This document shows, piece after piece, positions 1-8,546 of a DNA stretch of 64,000 nucleotides. The position numbers were made by a program, and so were the translations under genes. The DNA comes from Rhodocyclaceae bacterium (GTDB taxonomy: Bacteria; Pseudomonadota; Gammaproteobacteria; Burkholderiales; Rhodocyclaceae), in assembly GCA_004379165.1 (NCBI GenBank), contig NKXK01000024.1, positions 62,001 to 126,000 on the forward strand. Reading direction: 5' to 3'. Numbering within the stretch: position 1 is the first letter of the stretch; every line of letters starts with the position of its first letter. The notes beneath the pieces were generated by a model. That model was not told the origin of the DNA, ran no database searches, and worked only from the letters and a program-made list of their open reading frames with translations.

Positions 1-464
1 AAGCGCTCCAGCTCACCAGCAGCACGGGTTCGGGCGTCAACGCGCATGCCGATCACCGCGACGTCGGCCCTGCCTTTGCGCACCGCCTTTTCTTCGAGCA
101 AGGCTTCGAGAAATTGCCGCGTCGCCAGCATGTCGAATAAGGACGGCTGCACTGGCACAATCACTCGCGACGACAGTTTGAGTACTTTGTCCAGCATCTT
201 GCCGTGCAGGCCGGCCGGCGTGTCGAGTACAACATGCGACGTGCCTTTCGGTGGACGCAGGATGCTGTCCGGGCCGATGTCCCAGGTGTCGATGGTCGGC
301 AGCTCGAAGGGCCGCAGTTTCAGCCATTCGCGGGAAGACTGCTGGCGGTCGATATCGCCGAGCATGACGTCGCGCCCGCGCTGGGCGAAGTAACCGGCAA
401 GGTTGGTCGCCAGCGTGCTTTTGCCGGAGCCGCCCTTGGGATTGGCAACAAGGAAGGCTTTCAT
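1..464 (-). CDS. ParA/MinD-family ATPase (C-terminus cut by window edge)
   Basis: Translating the minus strand from the ATG at 464 gives MKAFLVANPKGGSGKST, a deviant Walker A motif (KGGSGKST, residues 10-17) of the ParA/MinD/Soj family. An Asp follows in LGDIDRQQ, and a Walker B-like strand HVVLDTPAG lies near residue 80. The family are dimerising ATPases that position DNA or protein complexes. The ATG overlaps the stop of the TAXI gene upstream in an ATGA arrangement, so the two are probably translationally coupled. No parB or parS is visible, so this is an orphan ParA rather than a recognisable partition cassette. The 3' end lies outside the window. Confidence 0.85.
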   Translation of the reverse strand, partial: MKAFLVANPKGGSGKSTLATNLAGYFAQRGRDVMLGDIDRQQSSREWLKLRPFELPTIDTWDIGPDSILRPPKGTSHVVLDTPAGLHGKMLDKVLKLSSRVIVPVQPSLFDMLATRQFLEALLEEKAVRKGRADVAVIGMRVDARTRAAGELER

Positions 465-1789
465 AATGTGGGTACCTGGTGCTTGTCGAGCATGTGGCGG
501 ACGAGATTGACGTGCTCGCGCAGGGTGTAAACCAGATCCGTGAAGCCCAGCGGCACATGCAGCTGGCTGGCTTCCTCGTCGAGCGCATCGAGACGCTGCC
601 GGTAATCCTCCAGCCGCGCCGGATCGAAATGGTTCTTCAGGTCGTCCTCAAGAAAGCGCAGCTCGCCGTAGCAGCGGAAGACCTTGGAACGGACGCGCCA
701 GGTGTAGATCGCCGGCGCCACCTTGAGCAGCGGAATGAGCAGCGCAAAAACCGGCACCAGCAGCACGATCAGCCGGTCGATCAGCACTGCCAGCCAGAAG
801 GGCAGGTAGCGCTGCAGGAAGGGCGCGCCGGACTTGAAATAGCGCGCCGCATCGGGCGACAGCGGCAACATCTGATCCTTGTACGAGGGGAATTCACCGA
901 CATCCTGGAAGAAACCGGATTTGCCATGCACCTCGCTCGCCGCCTGCAGCAGCAAGGTCTGCAAGGCGGGGTGCAGATCGTCGCGGATGATCAGATTGGC
1001 CGTCGGTGCCAGCAGCTTGATGTCCTCGGGCGGGAAGTCGCGCACCAGATCGGCAACGCCATGCGGGAAAGTCAGCTTGGTAAGGAAGGGAAAGCGACGC
1101 TGGTAGGCACCGGCCTGGGCGAAGCTCATCACCTTGACCCCCGGCGAACGCAGCAGCACCTGCACCACCGGTGCTTTTTCGGAGGCGATGACGAAAGCGG
1201 CATCGATGCGCCCCTGCTGCAATTCCTCGGCCGCAACCAGCCCGGAAAGCGGCAACAGGCGATCACTGACCGGCACATCGTTGGCCTCCAGAAGTTGCCG
1301 CGCCAGCTGGCGGACTCCGGAGCCTTCGGCGCCGATGGCAATGCGCTTGCCGCGCAGTTCGGTCAGGCGCGTCAGCGGCTGCTCGCCGCGATAGAAGACC
1401 CAGACCGGCTCGTAGAACAGGCTGCCCAGCGACAGCAGGCCGGAATCGTCGGCCTCGTCCGGATCGCTCTTCGGCTCGATGACCCCGCCCTGGACAAAAC
1501 CGACCTGCGCCTCGTCCGCCTTCAGGCGCTCAAGATTCTGCAGTGACCCAGCGGAGGAGCGGACCTCCAGCGTCACCCCGTCGCGGGCGAGAATGGTCGC
1601 GTAGCGCTGGGCAAAATGATAATAAGCGCCGGAATCGCTGCCGGTGGTGATAACAATGCGCTTGGGCGGCGCCGGTTCGACAAACTGGTAGGCGATGACG
1701 AAGCCGATGCCGGCAATCAGGAATATCCACCATGCCGTCGCGAACAGGTCGCGCAGCGACAGCAAGCCGGCCTTGATTTTCGCCATCAT
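461..1789 (-). CDS. TAXI-family TRAP transporter solute-binding protein
   Basis: 442 residues. An N-terminal membrane anchor (about residues 16-38) is followed by the typical TAXI/NMT1-like start of the binding domain, RIVITTGSDSGAYYHFAQRY. A second hydrophobic segment lies near residues 325-350 with a charged cytoplasmic tail of about 90 residues. The family binds small organic acids or amino acids for tripartite transport. No TRAP membrane subunit is adjacent, and the double membrane anchoring suggests a tethered or sensory binding protein; that is inference. The first ATG (1789) and the second (1786) both overlap the upstream oxidoreductase stop, so the genes form one minus-strand operon ending in the ParA-like gene. 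Confidence 0.85.
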   Translation of the reverse strand: MMAKIKAGLLSLRDLFATAWWIFLIAGIGFVIAYQFVEPAPPKRIVITTGSDSGAYYHFAQRYATILARDGVTLEVRSSAGSLQNLERLKADEAQVGFVQGGVIEPKSDPDEADDSGLLSLGSLFYEPVWVFYRGEQPLTRLTELRGKRIAIGAEGSGVRQLARQLLEANDVPVSDRLLPLSGLVAAEELQQGRIDAAFVIASEKAPVVQVLLRSPGVKVMSFAQAGAYQRRFPFLTKLTFPHGVADLVRDFPPEDIKLLAPTANLIIRDDLHPALQTLLLQAASEVHGKSGFFQDVGEFPSYKDQMLPLSPDAARYFKSGAPFLQRYLPFWLAVLIDRLIVLLVPVFALLIPLLKVAPAIYTWRVRSKVFRCYGELRFLEDDLKNHFDPARLEDYRQRLDALDEEASQLHVPLGFTDLVYTLREHVNLVRHMLDKHQVPTL

Positions 1790-2760
1790 GGAATGAGGAT
1801 GGTCGAGCCCGTGGTCTTGCGAGCCTCAAGGTCAATGTGCGCCCGCGCCGCGTCGCGCAGCGCATAACGCTGATGGACCTCGATCTTCACTTTGCCGGCG
1901 ACGACCATCGCGAACAGTTCCTCGCCCAGCGCCAGCAGATCCTCGCGGCGGGCGGTGTAGTTCATCAGCGTCGGCCGTGTGACGAACAGGGAACCCTTCT
2001 GCGACAGCAACAGCAGATCCAGCGGTGGCACCGGGCCGGAGGCGTTGCCGTAAGTCACCATCATCCCCATCGGCCGCAGGCTGTCCAGCGAGCCCATGAA
2101 AGTATCCTTGCCAACGCCGTCATAGACAACGGCGACGCCTTCGCCGCCAGTGATCTCGCGCACGCGCTGGGTGAAGTTTTCGGTGCTGTAGTTGATCACA
2201 TGGTCGCAGCCATGCGCCTTCGCCAGTTCCGCCTTCGCCGCAGAACCGACGGTGCCGATCACTTTCGCCCCGAGCGCCTTCGCCCACTGGCAGGCAATCA
2301 GCCCGACGCCACCCGCTGCGGCGTGGATCAGCACCGCATCACCCGGCTGCACGCGGTAGGTCTTGCGCAGAAGATAGGCCGCCGTCAGGCCCTGCAACAT
2401 CATCGCTGCCGCGGTGTCGAAATCGATGCCATCCGGCAGTTTGAGCAGGCGATGAGCCGGAATGTTGCGGACCTCGGCATACGCCCCCACCGGCCCGCCG
2501 GCGTAGGCCACGCGATCGCCGACCTGCAGGTCACTGACGCCCTCGCCCAACGCCTCGACCGTCCCCGCTCCTTCCAGCCCGATCCCGGCCGGCAAGGGCA
2601 GCGGATAGAGACCTGTGCGGTGATAGGTGTCAATGAAGTTAAGGCCGACTGCGGCGTGCCGGACGCGAACCTCACCCGGCGCCGGCGACGGCACATCGAC
2701 CGCCTCCCATTGCAGAACTTCGGGACCGCCGGTGCGGTGGATACGAATGGCGTGGGGCAT
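1786..2760 (-). CDS. NADPH:quinone oxidoreductase (zinc-less MDR family)
   Basis: 324 residues from the ATG at 2760, which has GAGGAG six bases upstream. More upstream in-frame starts (to 2802) lack such a site. The sequence begins MPHAIRIHRTGGPEVLQWE, typical of quinone oxidoreductases. It has an N-terminal GroES-like domain and a Rossmann NADPH fold with AAAGGVGLIACQWAKALGA near residue 150. It lacks the Cys/His zinc ligands of true alcohol dehydrogenases, and the length matches the Qor family. Expected role: cytosolic one-electron reduction of quinones. First gene of the operon with the TAXI and ParA-like genes. Confidence 0.9.
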   Translation of the reverse strand: MPHAIRIHRTGGPEVLQWEAVDVPSPAPGEVRVRHAAVGLNFIDTYHRTGLYPLPLPAGIGLEGAGTVEALGEGVSDLQVGDRVAYAGGPVGAYAEVRNIPAHRLLKLPDGIDFDTAAAMMLQGLTAAYLLRKTYRVQPGDAVLIHAAAGGVGLIACQWAKALGAKVIGTVGSAAKAELAKAHGCDHVINYSTENFTQRVREITGGEGVAVVYDGVGKDTFMGSLDSLRPMGMMVTYGNASGPVPPLDLLLLSQKGSLFVTRPTLMNYTARREDLLALGEELFAMVVAGKVKIEVHQRYALRDAARAHIDLEARKTTGSTILIP

Positions 2761-2833
2761 GGTCATCTCCTCGTTATTTGAACTGAGCAGAAAGGTTATC
2801 ACCCGACCGCCCGCCGATCTAGCGCGAAATACC

Positions 2834-2866
2834 CCGTTTTTGATCTGTTTTCCGGGTTCACCGCGG
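2834..2866 (+). repeat. Dispersed 33-bp element, copy 1
   Basis: Carries TTTTCCGGGTTCACCGC of the right block and CCGTTTTTGATC as left block, in the divergent gap between qor and ykgJ. A short inverted match (TCCGGGT at 2851-2857 with ACCCGGA at 2877-2883) could give a weak hairpin. Confidence 0.85.
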
Positions 2867-3043
2867 GTGGGTCAGCACCCGGAGGTGGCCAGCCGTTAAT
2901 TGAAACAGTCTGGGGTACATTCCGACAACCACTCTCCAGCCTGGAATGTTGTCGGGCCGTACTCTCTTGGCTAGGATGATGATTTGATACACATCCTGCA
3001 AATTCTGGACGACGCTCAGGAAACGTCGTCAGTGGGAGCAACC

Positions 3044-3400
3044 ATGGGACACTGCACAAGCTGTGGCGCCTGCTGCGCCTCGTATCCGGTGACATTCTCG
3101 CGCCAGGAACTGGACTCCGAAGCTGGCGGCTGGGTGCCCAGCACGCTGGCCGAGCAAGGGACCATCCTCAGCCGCTGCGCCCACATGCGGGGAACGCGCG
3201 ACCAACCGAGACGCTGCGCTGCCCTCAAGGGAACCATCGGCGTCCAGGTCAGTTGCGAAATCTACGCACAGCGCCCAAGCCCCTGCCGCGAATTCGCCCA
3301 GGAAGCCGACGCCGGCAAGGGCGACAACCGCTGCGGCGATGCGCGGCGTCTGCATGGGCTACCGCCGCTCGCGGGCTCCTATGACGCCTTTCCGCTCTAG
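3044..3400 (+). CDS. YkgJ-family cysteine-cluster protein
   Basis: 118 residues from the ATG at 3044, which has GGGAG five bases upstream. An earlier in-frame start at 2984 would add 20 residues with no family resemblance. The N-terminus MGHCTSCGACCASYPV carries the Cys pattern of the YkgJ (zinc/iron-chelating) family, with further Cys residues in CAHM, CAAL, SCEIY, PCREF and CGDA. These suggest bound zinc or an Fe-S cluster in the cytosol. The precise function of the family is unknown. Single gene, convergent with kup. Confidence 0.85.
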   Translation: MGHCTSCGACCASYPVTFSRQELDSEAGGWVPSTLAEQGTILSRCAHMRGTRDQPRRCAALKGTIGVQVSCEIYAQRPSPCREFAQEADAGKGDNRCGDARRLHGLPPLAGSYDAFPL

Positions 3401-3502
3401 CCTGCCGGCCTGCCATGCTCCCATCACCCCTGACACAGCGAGCGATTGGAAAGGAGCCAGCACTTATGGAAGAGCGGGCAGAAACAGGCATCATCCGAAC
3501 CT

Positions 3503-3533
3503 GATTTTTGCGCCATTTTCAGGTCCACCGCAG
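3503..3533 (+). repeat. Dispersed 33-bp element, copy 2
   Basis: CTGATTTTTG left block and a diverged right block (ATTTTCAGGTCCACCGCAG) between the convergent stops of ykgJ and kup. Confidence 0.75.
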
Positions 3534-3548
3534 ACGACGTCCTCCCCG

Positions 3549-5408
3549 TCAGATCACCAGCTGCGTCCCCAGCTCGACCACCCGATTGGTCGGGATTCGG
3601 AAGAAATCGCTGGCGCTGGTGGCATTCTTTGACATCACCGCGAAGAGCCGCGCGCGGAGCGTGGTCATGCGCTTGGTCATCGACGGCACAATGGTTTCGC
3701 GCGACAGGTAGAACGTGGTTTCCATCAGATCGAAGCGCTCACCGTGGTGCTTGCACATATCGAGCACCGCCGGAATATCCGGACTTTCCATGAAGCCGAA
3801 ACGGGCGATGATACGCATGAAGCCTTTGCCCATGCGGTGAACATAAATCCGGTCCAGGTCGTTGACGTGCGGCGTATCGGCAGTCTGGATGGTGATCAGT
3901 GCCACCCGCTCGTGCAGCACCTGATTGTGCTTGAGGTTGTGCAACAAGGCCGGCGGCACGCCTTCCTTGGAACTGGTCATGAACACCGCCGTGCCTTCAA
4001 TGCGGTGCACGCCGTCAATGGCCTTGATGAAATCATCCATCGGGATGCTCTGCTTGGCCATTTCCTGCGACACCAGCTTACGGCCGCGATTCCAGGTGGT
4101 CAGCACGGTGAAGGAGACGAGGCCCATGGCCAGCGGGAACCAGCCGCCTTCCGGGATCTTGATGGCGTTGGCGGCAAAGAAGGCGATATCGACGGCGAGG
4201 AAGAACCCGGCCACGGCGATGACGGCCACGATGTTCCAGCGCCACATCAGCGCCATGACGAAGGCGACGAGGATGGTGTCGATGAGCATGGTGCCGGTGA
4301 CCGCGATGCCGTAGGCCGCGGCGAGGTTGGAAGAACTCTTGAAGCCGATGACCAGCGCGACGACCGCGAGGTAGAGCGTCCAGTTGGTGAAGGGGACGTA
4401 GATCTGGCCCTCTTCATGGCCGGAGGTATGGACGATCTGCATCCGCGGCAGCAGGCCCATCTGTACCGACTGGCGGGCGACCGAGAAAGCGCCGGAGATA
4501 ACGGCCTGCGAAGCAATGACGGTGGCGAGCGTCGCCAGCCCGAGCATCGGGATCAGCGCCCAGTCCGGGGCGAGGTGGAAGAAGGGGTTCTGAATCGCTT
4601 CCGGCTCGGCGAGAAGCAATGCACCCTGACCGAAGTAATTGAGCACCAGTGCCGGCATGACGAAGCCGAACCATGCAAGGCGAATGGGGAAGCGACCGAA
4701 GTGGCCCATGTCGGTGTACAACGCCTCGCCGCCGGTCACCGCCAGCACCACCGACCCGAGCGCGAGGAAGGCGAGGCCAGGGTGGGCGCCGATAAAACTC
4801 AAGGCATACGCGGGATTGAGCGCCCAGAGCACGGCCGGATTATGCGCGATCTGCAGGATGCCGAGCAGGCCGAGGACGCCGAACCAGCCGGTCATGACCG
4901 GCCCGAAAAAAACGCCGACGGCGCCGGTGCCGCGTTTCTGGATGAAGAACAGGCCGGTGAGGATGGCCAGTGTCAGGGGAATGACGTAGGGCTTAAGCAC
5001 CGGCGTCACCAGTTCCAGCCCTTCGACGGCGGAGAGTACGGAAATCGCCGGGGTAATCATGCTGTCGCCGTAGAAGAGCGCCGCGGCAAAGATGCCGAGC
5101 AGGGTCACCACCCAGGTCAGGCGCGGGTTTTTCGCGCGTTCGGTCACCAACGCCAGCAGGGCCAGCGAGCCGCCCTCGCCACGGTTGTCGGCACGCATGA
5201 TGACCAGTACGTACTTCAGCGTCACCAGCAGAATGATCGACCAGAAGACCATGGACAGGATGCCGAGCACATTGTCCGGCGTCACCGGAATCGGATGATG
5301 GCCGTTGAAGATTTCCTTCAGGGCATAGAGCGGGCTGGTGCCGATGTCGCCGAAAACGACGCCGATGGCGCCCAGCGTCAGCGTGGACAAGGCCTGTTTG
5401 GACTGCAT
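3549..5408 (-). CDS. kup: Potassium uptake transporter Kup
   Basis: 619 residues from the ATG at 5408 (AGGGGAA upstream), starting [16 protein letters not shown] and followed by the family signature [19 protein letters not shown]. About twelve hydrophobic segments and a C-terminal cytosolic domain of roughly 150 residues match the KUP/HAK/KT family (E. coli Kup is 622). It is an inner-membrane low-affinity K+/H+ symporter. It is the first of three monovalent-cation transporters encoded in a row on this strand. A longer in-frame start at 5489 exists, but the added Arg/Lys-rich residues are unlike the family. Confidence 0.95.
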   Translation of the reverse strand: MQSKQALSTLTLGAIGVVFGDIGTSPLYALKEIFNGHHPIPVTPDNVLGILSMVFWSIILLVTLKYVLVIMRADNRGEGGSLALLALVTERAKNPRLTWVVTLLGIFAAALFYGDSMITPAISVLSAVEGLELVTPVLKPYVIPLTLAILTGLFFIQKRGTGAVGVFFGPVMTGWFGVLGLLGILQIAHNPAVLWALNPAYALSFIGAHPGLAFLALGSVVLAVTGGEALYTDMGHFGRFPIRLAWFGFVMPALVLNYFGQGALLLAEPEAIQNPFFHLAPDWALIPMLGLATLATVIASQAVISGAFSVARQSVQMGLLPRMQIVHTSGHEEGQIYVPFTNWTLYLAVVALVIGFKSSSNLAAAYGIAVTGTMLIDTILVAFVMALMWRWNIVAVIAVAGFFLAVDIAFFAANAIKIPEGGWFPLAMGLVSFTVLTTWNRGRKLVSQEMAKQSIPMDDFIKAIDGVHRIEGTAVFMTSSKEGVPPALLHNLKHNQVLHERVALITIQTADTPHVNDLDRIYVHRMGKGFMRIIARFGFMESPDIPAVLDMCKHHGERFDLMETTFYLSRETIVPSMTKRMTTLRARLFAVMSKNATSASDFFRIPTNRVVELGTQLVI

Positions 5409-5565
5409 GATGATTCCCCTGGGGCGCCTTCTGGCGCCAATAGTTTTTGGCTTTTTTAACCTGCCCACGCAACGCGGGCAGGGAAGCACAAAAATCTAGC
5501 ACTTCAGGCTGACGCCAGCTTGACCAAAGTCAACGCAATCGGAATCAAACGCCGCTTCAGGAGGG

Positions 5566-5597
5566 CTGATTTTCAGCGATTTTCCGGGTTTACCGCA
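5566..5597 (+). repeat. Dispersed 33-bp element, copy 3 (forms the C-terminus of the CPA2 gene)
   Basis: CTGATTTTCAGCG then ATTTTCCGGGTTTACCGCAG. On the minus strand it supplies the last residues (AVNPENR) and the TGA stop of the CPA2 antiporter gene. Confidence 0.85.
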
Positions 5598-6961
5598 GAT
5601 GACCGACCACCCGCCCGGCGCAGCAGCACGGTCAGCACCGGCGGCGTGATCAGCGTCGTCAGGATGACCATGATGACAATGACCGAGAACATGGATTCGT
5701 TCATCACCCCCAGCTGCTTGCCGACCATCGCGAAGATCAGGCCAACCTCGCCGCGCGGCACCATGCCCCAGCCGACCAGCCAGGGATTCTTGCCGCGGCC
5801 GGCGGCAAAGCCGGCCACCAGTTTGCCGACGACCGCCGCGAGCGTGACACCGAGCGCCACCGCCACCACCTTGGGATCGGCCAGTGCGGTGAGGTCCACC
5901 TGCATGCCGGTCAGCACGAAGAAGACCGGCACGAAGAAATAGCCGATGGGCTCGATCATGTGTTCGTGCTGGTGGCTGGTGTGCTTGGCCAGTACGTCGC
6001 GGATTTTTTGCTGGGTTTCCGGGTTCACCGCAGCCGGCAGCAGCGGCTCAACCTCCTGCACCAGTTTCGGCGTCTCGAAGTGCCTGAGGAAGACCGGCTC
6101 GAAGAGCAAGCCGGCAGCAAAGGCGCCGATGATCGGTGCCAGGCCGATGGCGTGCGCCAGCCAGGCCATGAACAGGCCGGCGACCAGCACCAGCGAAAAG
6201 AGCATGGAATGGCTGCTGTCCAGACGCGAGGCCCAGGCCAGCAGGCGCGGCGCGATGGCGCGGCCGATGGCGATGGAGCCGCCGAGAAAGAGCACCGCCT
6301 CGGCGATGATCCAGCTGACCTGCCCGACGCTGACCGAGCCAGCCTGCACCAGGCTGGACACCACGGCGAGGATGACCAGCCCAAGCACATCATCAATGAC
6401 CGCCGCCCCCAGAACGATCTGCGCTTCCGGCATTTTCAGCTTGCCAAGATCGCGGAAAACGCGGCCGGTAATGCCAACCGAGGTGGCCGACAGCGTGGCG
6501 CCGAGGAAGAGGTAGGCATTGAAATCCAGCCCCGGCAGCAGCATCGGCCCAACGACAAAGGCGCCGAGCGAGAAGGGCACGATGATGCCAACGCAACCGA
6601 CGAGCGAAGCGCGCACGCCGACGCTGACCAGATCCCCGAGCCGGGTTTCGAGGCCGATCTGCAGCAAAAGGATAATGACCCCCAACTCGGCCATGAACCT
6701 GATGATGGGGTCGGCGGCAATGCTGTCGAAAAAGTGGATGCCGAGCAGGCTGAGGTTACCCAGCAACACCCCGAGCAGCAGCTCGCCGAGCACCGCCGGG
6801 AAGCCGATGCGCTGCACCAGCGGTGCAAAGAGGCGGGCGGCGATGATGATGAGCGCCAGCCAAAGCAGGTTTTCGCCGATCACGTCGGAACCCGCCGCCA
6901 ATGCCGGCCAGGCGGCGGCCAGCAAGATCAGCGGGAGCAGGCGACGGAGTTGGGCAGGCAT
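5573..6961 (-). CDS. CPA2-type cation:proton antiporter with two embedded repeat copies
   Basis: 462 residues: a cleavable-looking signal peptide (LLPLILLAAAWPALAAG), then about twelve membrane segments with the Na+/H+ exchanger fold and the paired Asp of CPA2 exchangers in AAVIDDVLGL (near residue 190). No TrkA-N domain is present, so it is the short transport-only type. Probable role: K+ or Na+ exchange for protons across the inner membrane. Two stretches derive from the dispersed 33-bp element: LLPAAVNPETQQKI at about residues 308-320, in a hydrophilic loop, and the final AVNPENR plus stop. The natural C-terminus has therefore probably been replaced by the element. Confidence 0.9.
   Translation of the reverse strand: MPAQLRRLLPLILLAAAWPALAAGSDVIGENLLWLALIIIAARLFAPLVQRIGFPAVLGELLLGVLLGNLSLLGIHFFDSIAADPIIRFMAELGVIILLLQIGLETRLGDLVSVGVRASLVGCVGIIVPFSLGAFVVGPMLLPGLDFNAYLFLGATLSATSVGITGRVFRDLGKLKMPEAQIVLGAAVIDDVLGLVILAVVSSLVQAGSVSVGQVSWIIAEAVLFLGGSIAIGRAIAPRLLAWASRLDSSHSMLFSLVLVAGLFMAWLAHAIGLAPIIGAFAAGLLFEPVFLRHFETPKLVQEVEPLLPAAVNPETQQKIRDVLAKHTSHQHEHMIEPIGYFFVPVFFVLTGMQVDLTALADPKVVAVALGVTLAAVVGKLVAGFAAGRGKNPWLVGWGMVPRGEVGLIFAMVGKQLGVMNESMFSVIVIMVILTTLITPPVLTVLLRRAGGRSSAVNPENR
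6001..6033 (+). repeat. Dispersed 33-bp element, copy 4 (inside the CPA2 gene)
   Basis: GGATTTTTTG, a short spacer, then GTTTCCGGGTTCACCGCAG. The copy lies in-frame within the antiporter gene and encodes AVNPETQQKI in a loop between membrane segments. Confidence 0.85.
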
Positions 6962-6973
6962 GCGATTTCCTTT

Positions 6974-8314
6974 TTATTGAGCGGCGGGAGCTGGCTGGAC
7001 AATGGCGGTGTTGGCCGCTGCCGCATCGGCACTGCGTTGCGGCGCTTCCGGATGCCAGCCGAGCACGGCCACCATGAGGGCGAAGCCGACGACATAGGCC
7101 AGCGCGACGTGCCAGCCGTGGCGCAACCACTGGCCAACCGACTTGGCCTCGGGATACATGTTGGAGAGCGCGACGCCGGCCGACGACCCGAACCAGATCA
7201 TCGAGCCACCAAAACCGACGGCGTAGGCGAGGAAGCCCCAGTCGTAGCCGCCCTGCTTGATCGCTAGCGCGGTGAGCGGGATGTTGTCGAAGACCGCCGA
7301 AACGAAGCCCAAGCCCAGCGCAACGACCAGCGAAGCCGGCGGCAATTCTTCAACCGGCATCATCGACGCGCACATCACCAGCGACAGCAGGAAGACCGTG
7401 CCCTTGGCAGTTTCCGGCAGCACCTCCCAGTCCGGACGACGCATGGCCACGGAAATGATGATCGCCAGCCAGACCGCGACGCCAATGAAGGGGAAGTGAT
7501 CGGCGAGGTGATTGAACTTGAGATTGACGACGACGTTGGTGACGATGGCGAATACCAGAATGAGGCCGACGATGCCGACCCGCGTCCAATCCACATGGGT
7601 GTGGGCGTGGGCATTCTTGATGATCGGCGAATAGGCGTGCTGCTGCTTGGCGGCAATCACGCCGACGATCATCAGTGCCGTAAAGGCCGCCACGTAGGCA
7701 TCGAGCACCTGGAAGGGCGAGACACCGGCGATCCACATCATCGTCGTCGTGGTATCACCGACCACCGAACCGGCGCCGCCGGCATTCGACGCAGCCACAA
7801 TCCCGGCCAGATAGCCGATATGGACCTTCGCCTTGAACAGCTGGTGCGCCATCGCACCACCAATCAATGCAGCGGCAATGTTGTCGAGGAAGCTGGAGAG
7901 GAAAAAGACCATGATCAGCAGCACGAAGCCGCCCTTCCAGTCGTCCGGCAGGTACTTCGGCAGCACCACCGGCACATGGCTCTTCTCGAAATGACGCGAC
8001 AACAGCGCAAAGCCCATCAGCAGGCAGAAAAGATTGGCCAGCGTCACCCATTCATGGCCGACATGACCAATGAAACCGGCGACACCGACGCCGGTCTTGA
8101 AGCCGGTGAACACGATCTTGTACAGCGAAATGGTGACCATGCCGGTCAGGGCAACGTAAAGCGTGGCGTTGTGGAACAGCGCGACACCAAGCAGGGTCAG
8201 TGCAAAGAGGATGAACTCGACGGGGATGCCCGCCACCGACGGGCCACCGGCAGCCATAGCCGGCAAAGCCAGGCAGGCCAGCGGCAGACAGATCAACTTG
8301 CGAAAATGGCTCAT
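6974..8314 (-). CDS. ArsB/NhaD-superfamily sodium:proton antiporter
   Basis: 446 residues from the ATG at 8314 (GGAG seven bases upstream). The N-terminus MSHFRKLICLPLACLALPAMAAGG is a good signal peptide; longer in-frame starts to 8455 would hide it. About eleven to twelve hydrophobic segments carry family-like polar stretches in membranes: SSFLDNIAAALIGG, ASNAGGAGSVVGDTTTTMM and VFDNIPLTALAI. These are reminiscent of NhaD-type Na+/H+ antiporters and citrate/arsenite carriers. The substrate is inferred from similarity. It lies 12 bases upstream of the CPA2 gene, so the two are probably co-transcribed. Confidence 0.8.
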   Translation of the reverse strand: MSHFRKLICLPLACLALPAMAAGGPSVAGIPVEFILFALTLLGVALFHNATLYVALTGMVTISLYKIVFTGFKTGVGVAGFIGHVGHEWVTLANLFCLLMGFALLSRHFEKSHVPVVLPKYLPDDWKGGFVLLIMVFFLSSFLDNIAAALIGGAMAHQLFKAKVHIGYLAGIVAASNAGGAGSVVGDTTTTMMWIAGVSPFQVLDAYVAAFTALMIVGVIAAKQQHAYSPIIKNAHAHTHVDWTRVGIVGLILVFAIVTNVVVNLKFNHLADHFPFIGVAVWLAIIISVAMRRPDWEVLPETAKGTVFLLSLVMCASMMPVEELPPASLVVALGLGFVSAVFDNIPLTALAIKQGGYDWGFLAYAVGFGGSMIWFGSSAGVALSNMYPEAKSVGQWLRHGWHVALAYVVGFALMVAVLGWHPEAPQRSADAAAANTAIVQPAPAAQ

Positions 8315-8482
8315 GCCACGCTCCAGAATTAGGTTCCGCCGGATTTTAACATTCGCCCCCCAAGGCAAACCCTTACGGAAAACCCTTACGCCTTGAAGCA
8401 ACAGGATTTTCCGAGCCAAGCAGAAACCAACGACGTCATGGCGGATATCCGTCACCCGCCCGTCGAAGCACGAACAAACACC

Positions 8483-8514
8483 CGATTTTGGTCATTTTTC
8501 CGGGTTCACCGCAG
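8483..8514 (+). repeat. Dispersed 33-bp element, copy 5
   Basis: CCGATTTTGG, spacer, then TTTTTCCGGGTTCACCGCAG, in the gap just beyond the uvrD stop and before the NhaD-type gene. The rest of the 232-base gap holds only a short direct repeat (AAACCCTTACG twice, near 8368-8391). Confidence 0.9.
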
Positions 8515-8546
8515 CCCGAAGGCAGTCTCACCGGAGGCAGCCAGCG

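Noticed and set aside
3466-3504. 12-codon frame with AAGGAG after ykgJ
   Set aside because: Too short, ends in the repeat, and nothing supports translation.
3744-5459. Long open frame on the plus strand opposite kup (571 codons)
   Set aside because: His/Arg/Glu/Asp-rich antisense shadow of kup caused by high GC; no family resemblance. The same applies to frames opposite uvrD (8874-10670), the CPA2 gene (5960-7267), hrpA (57072-58331), ffh (41661-43130) and rpoD (32801-33901).
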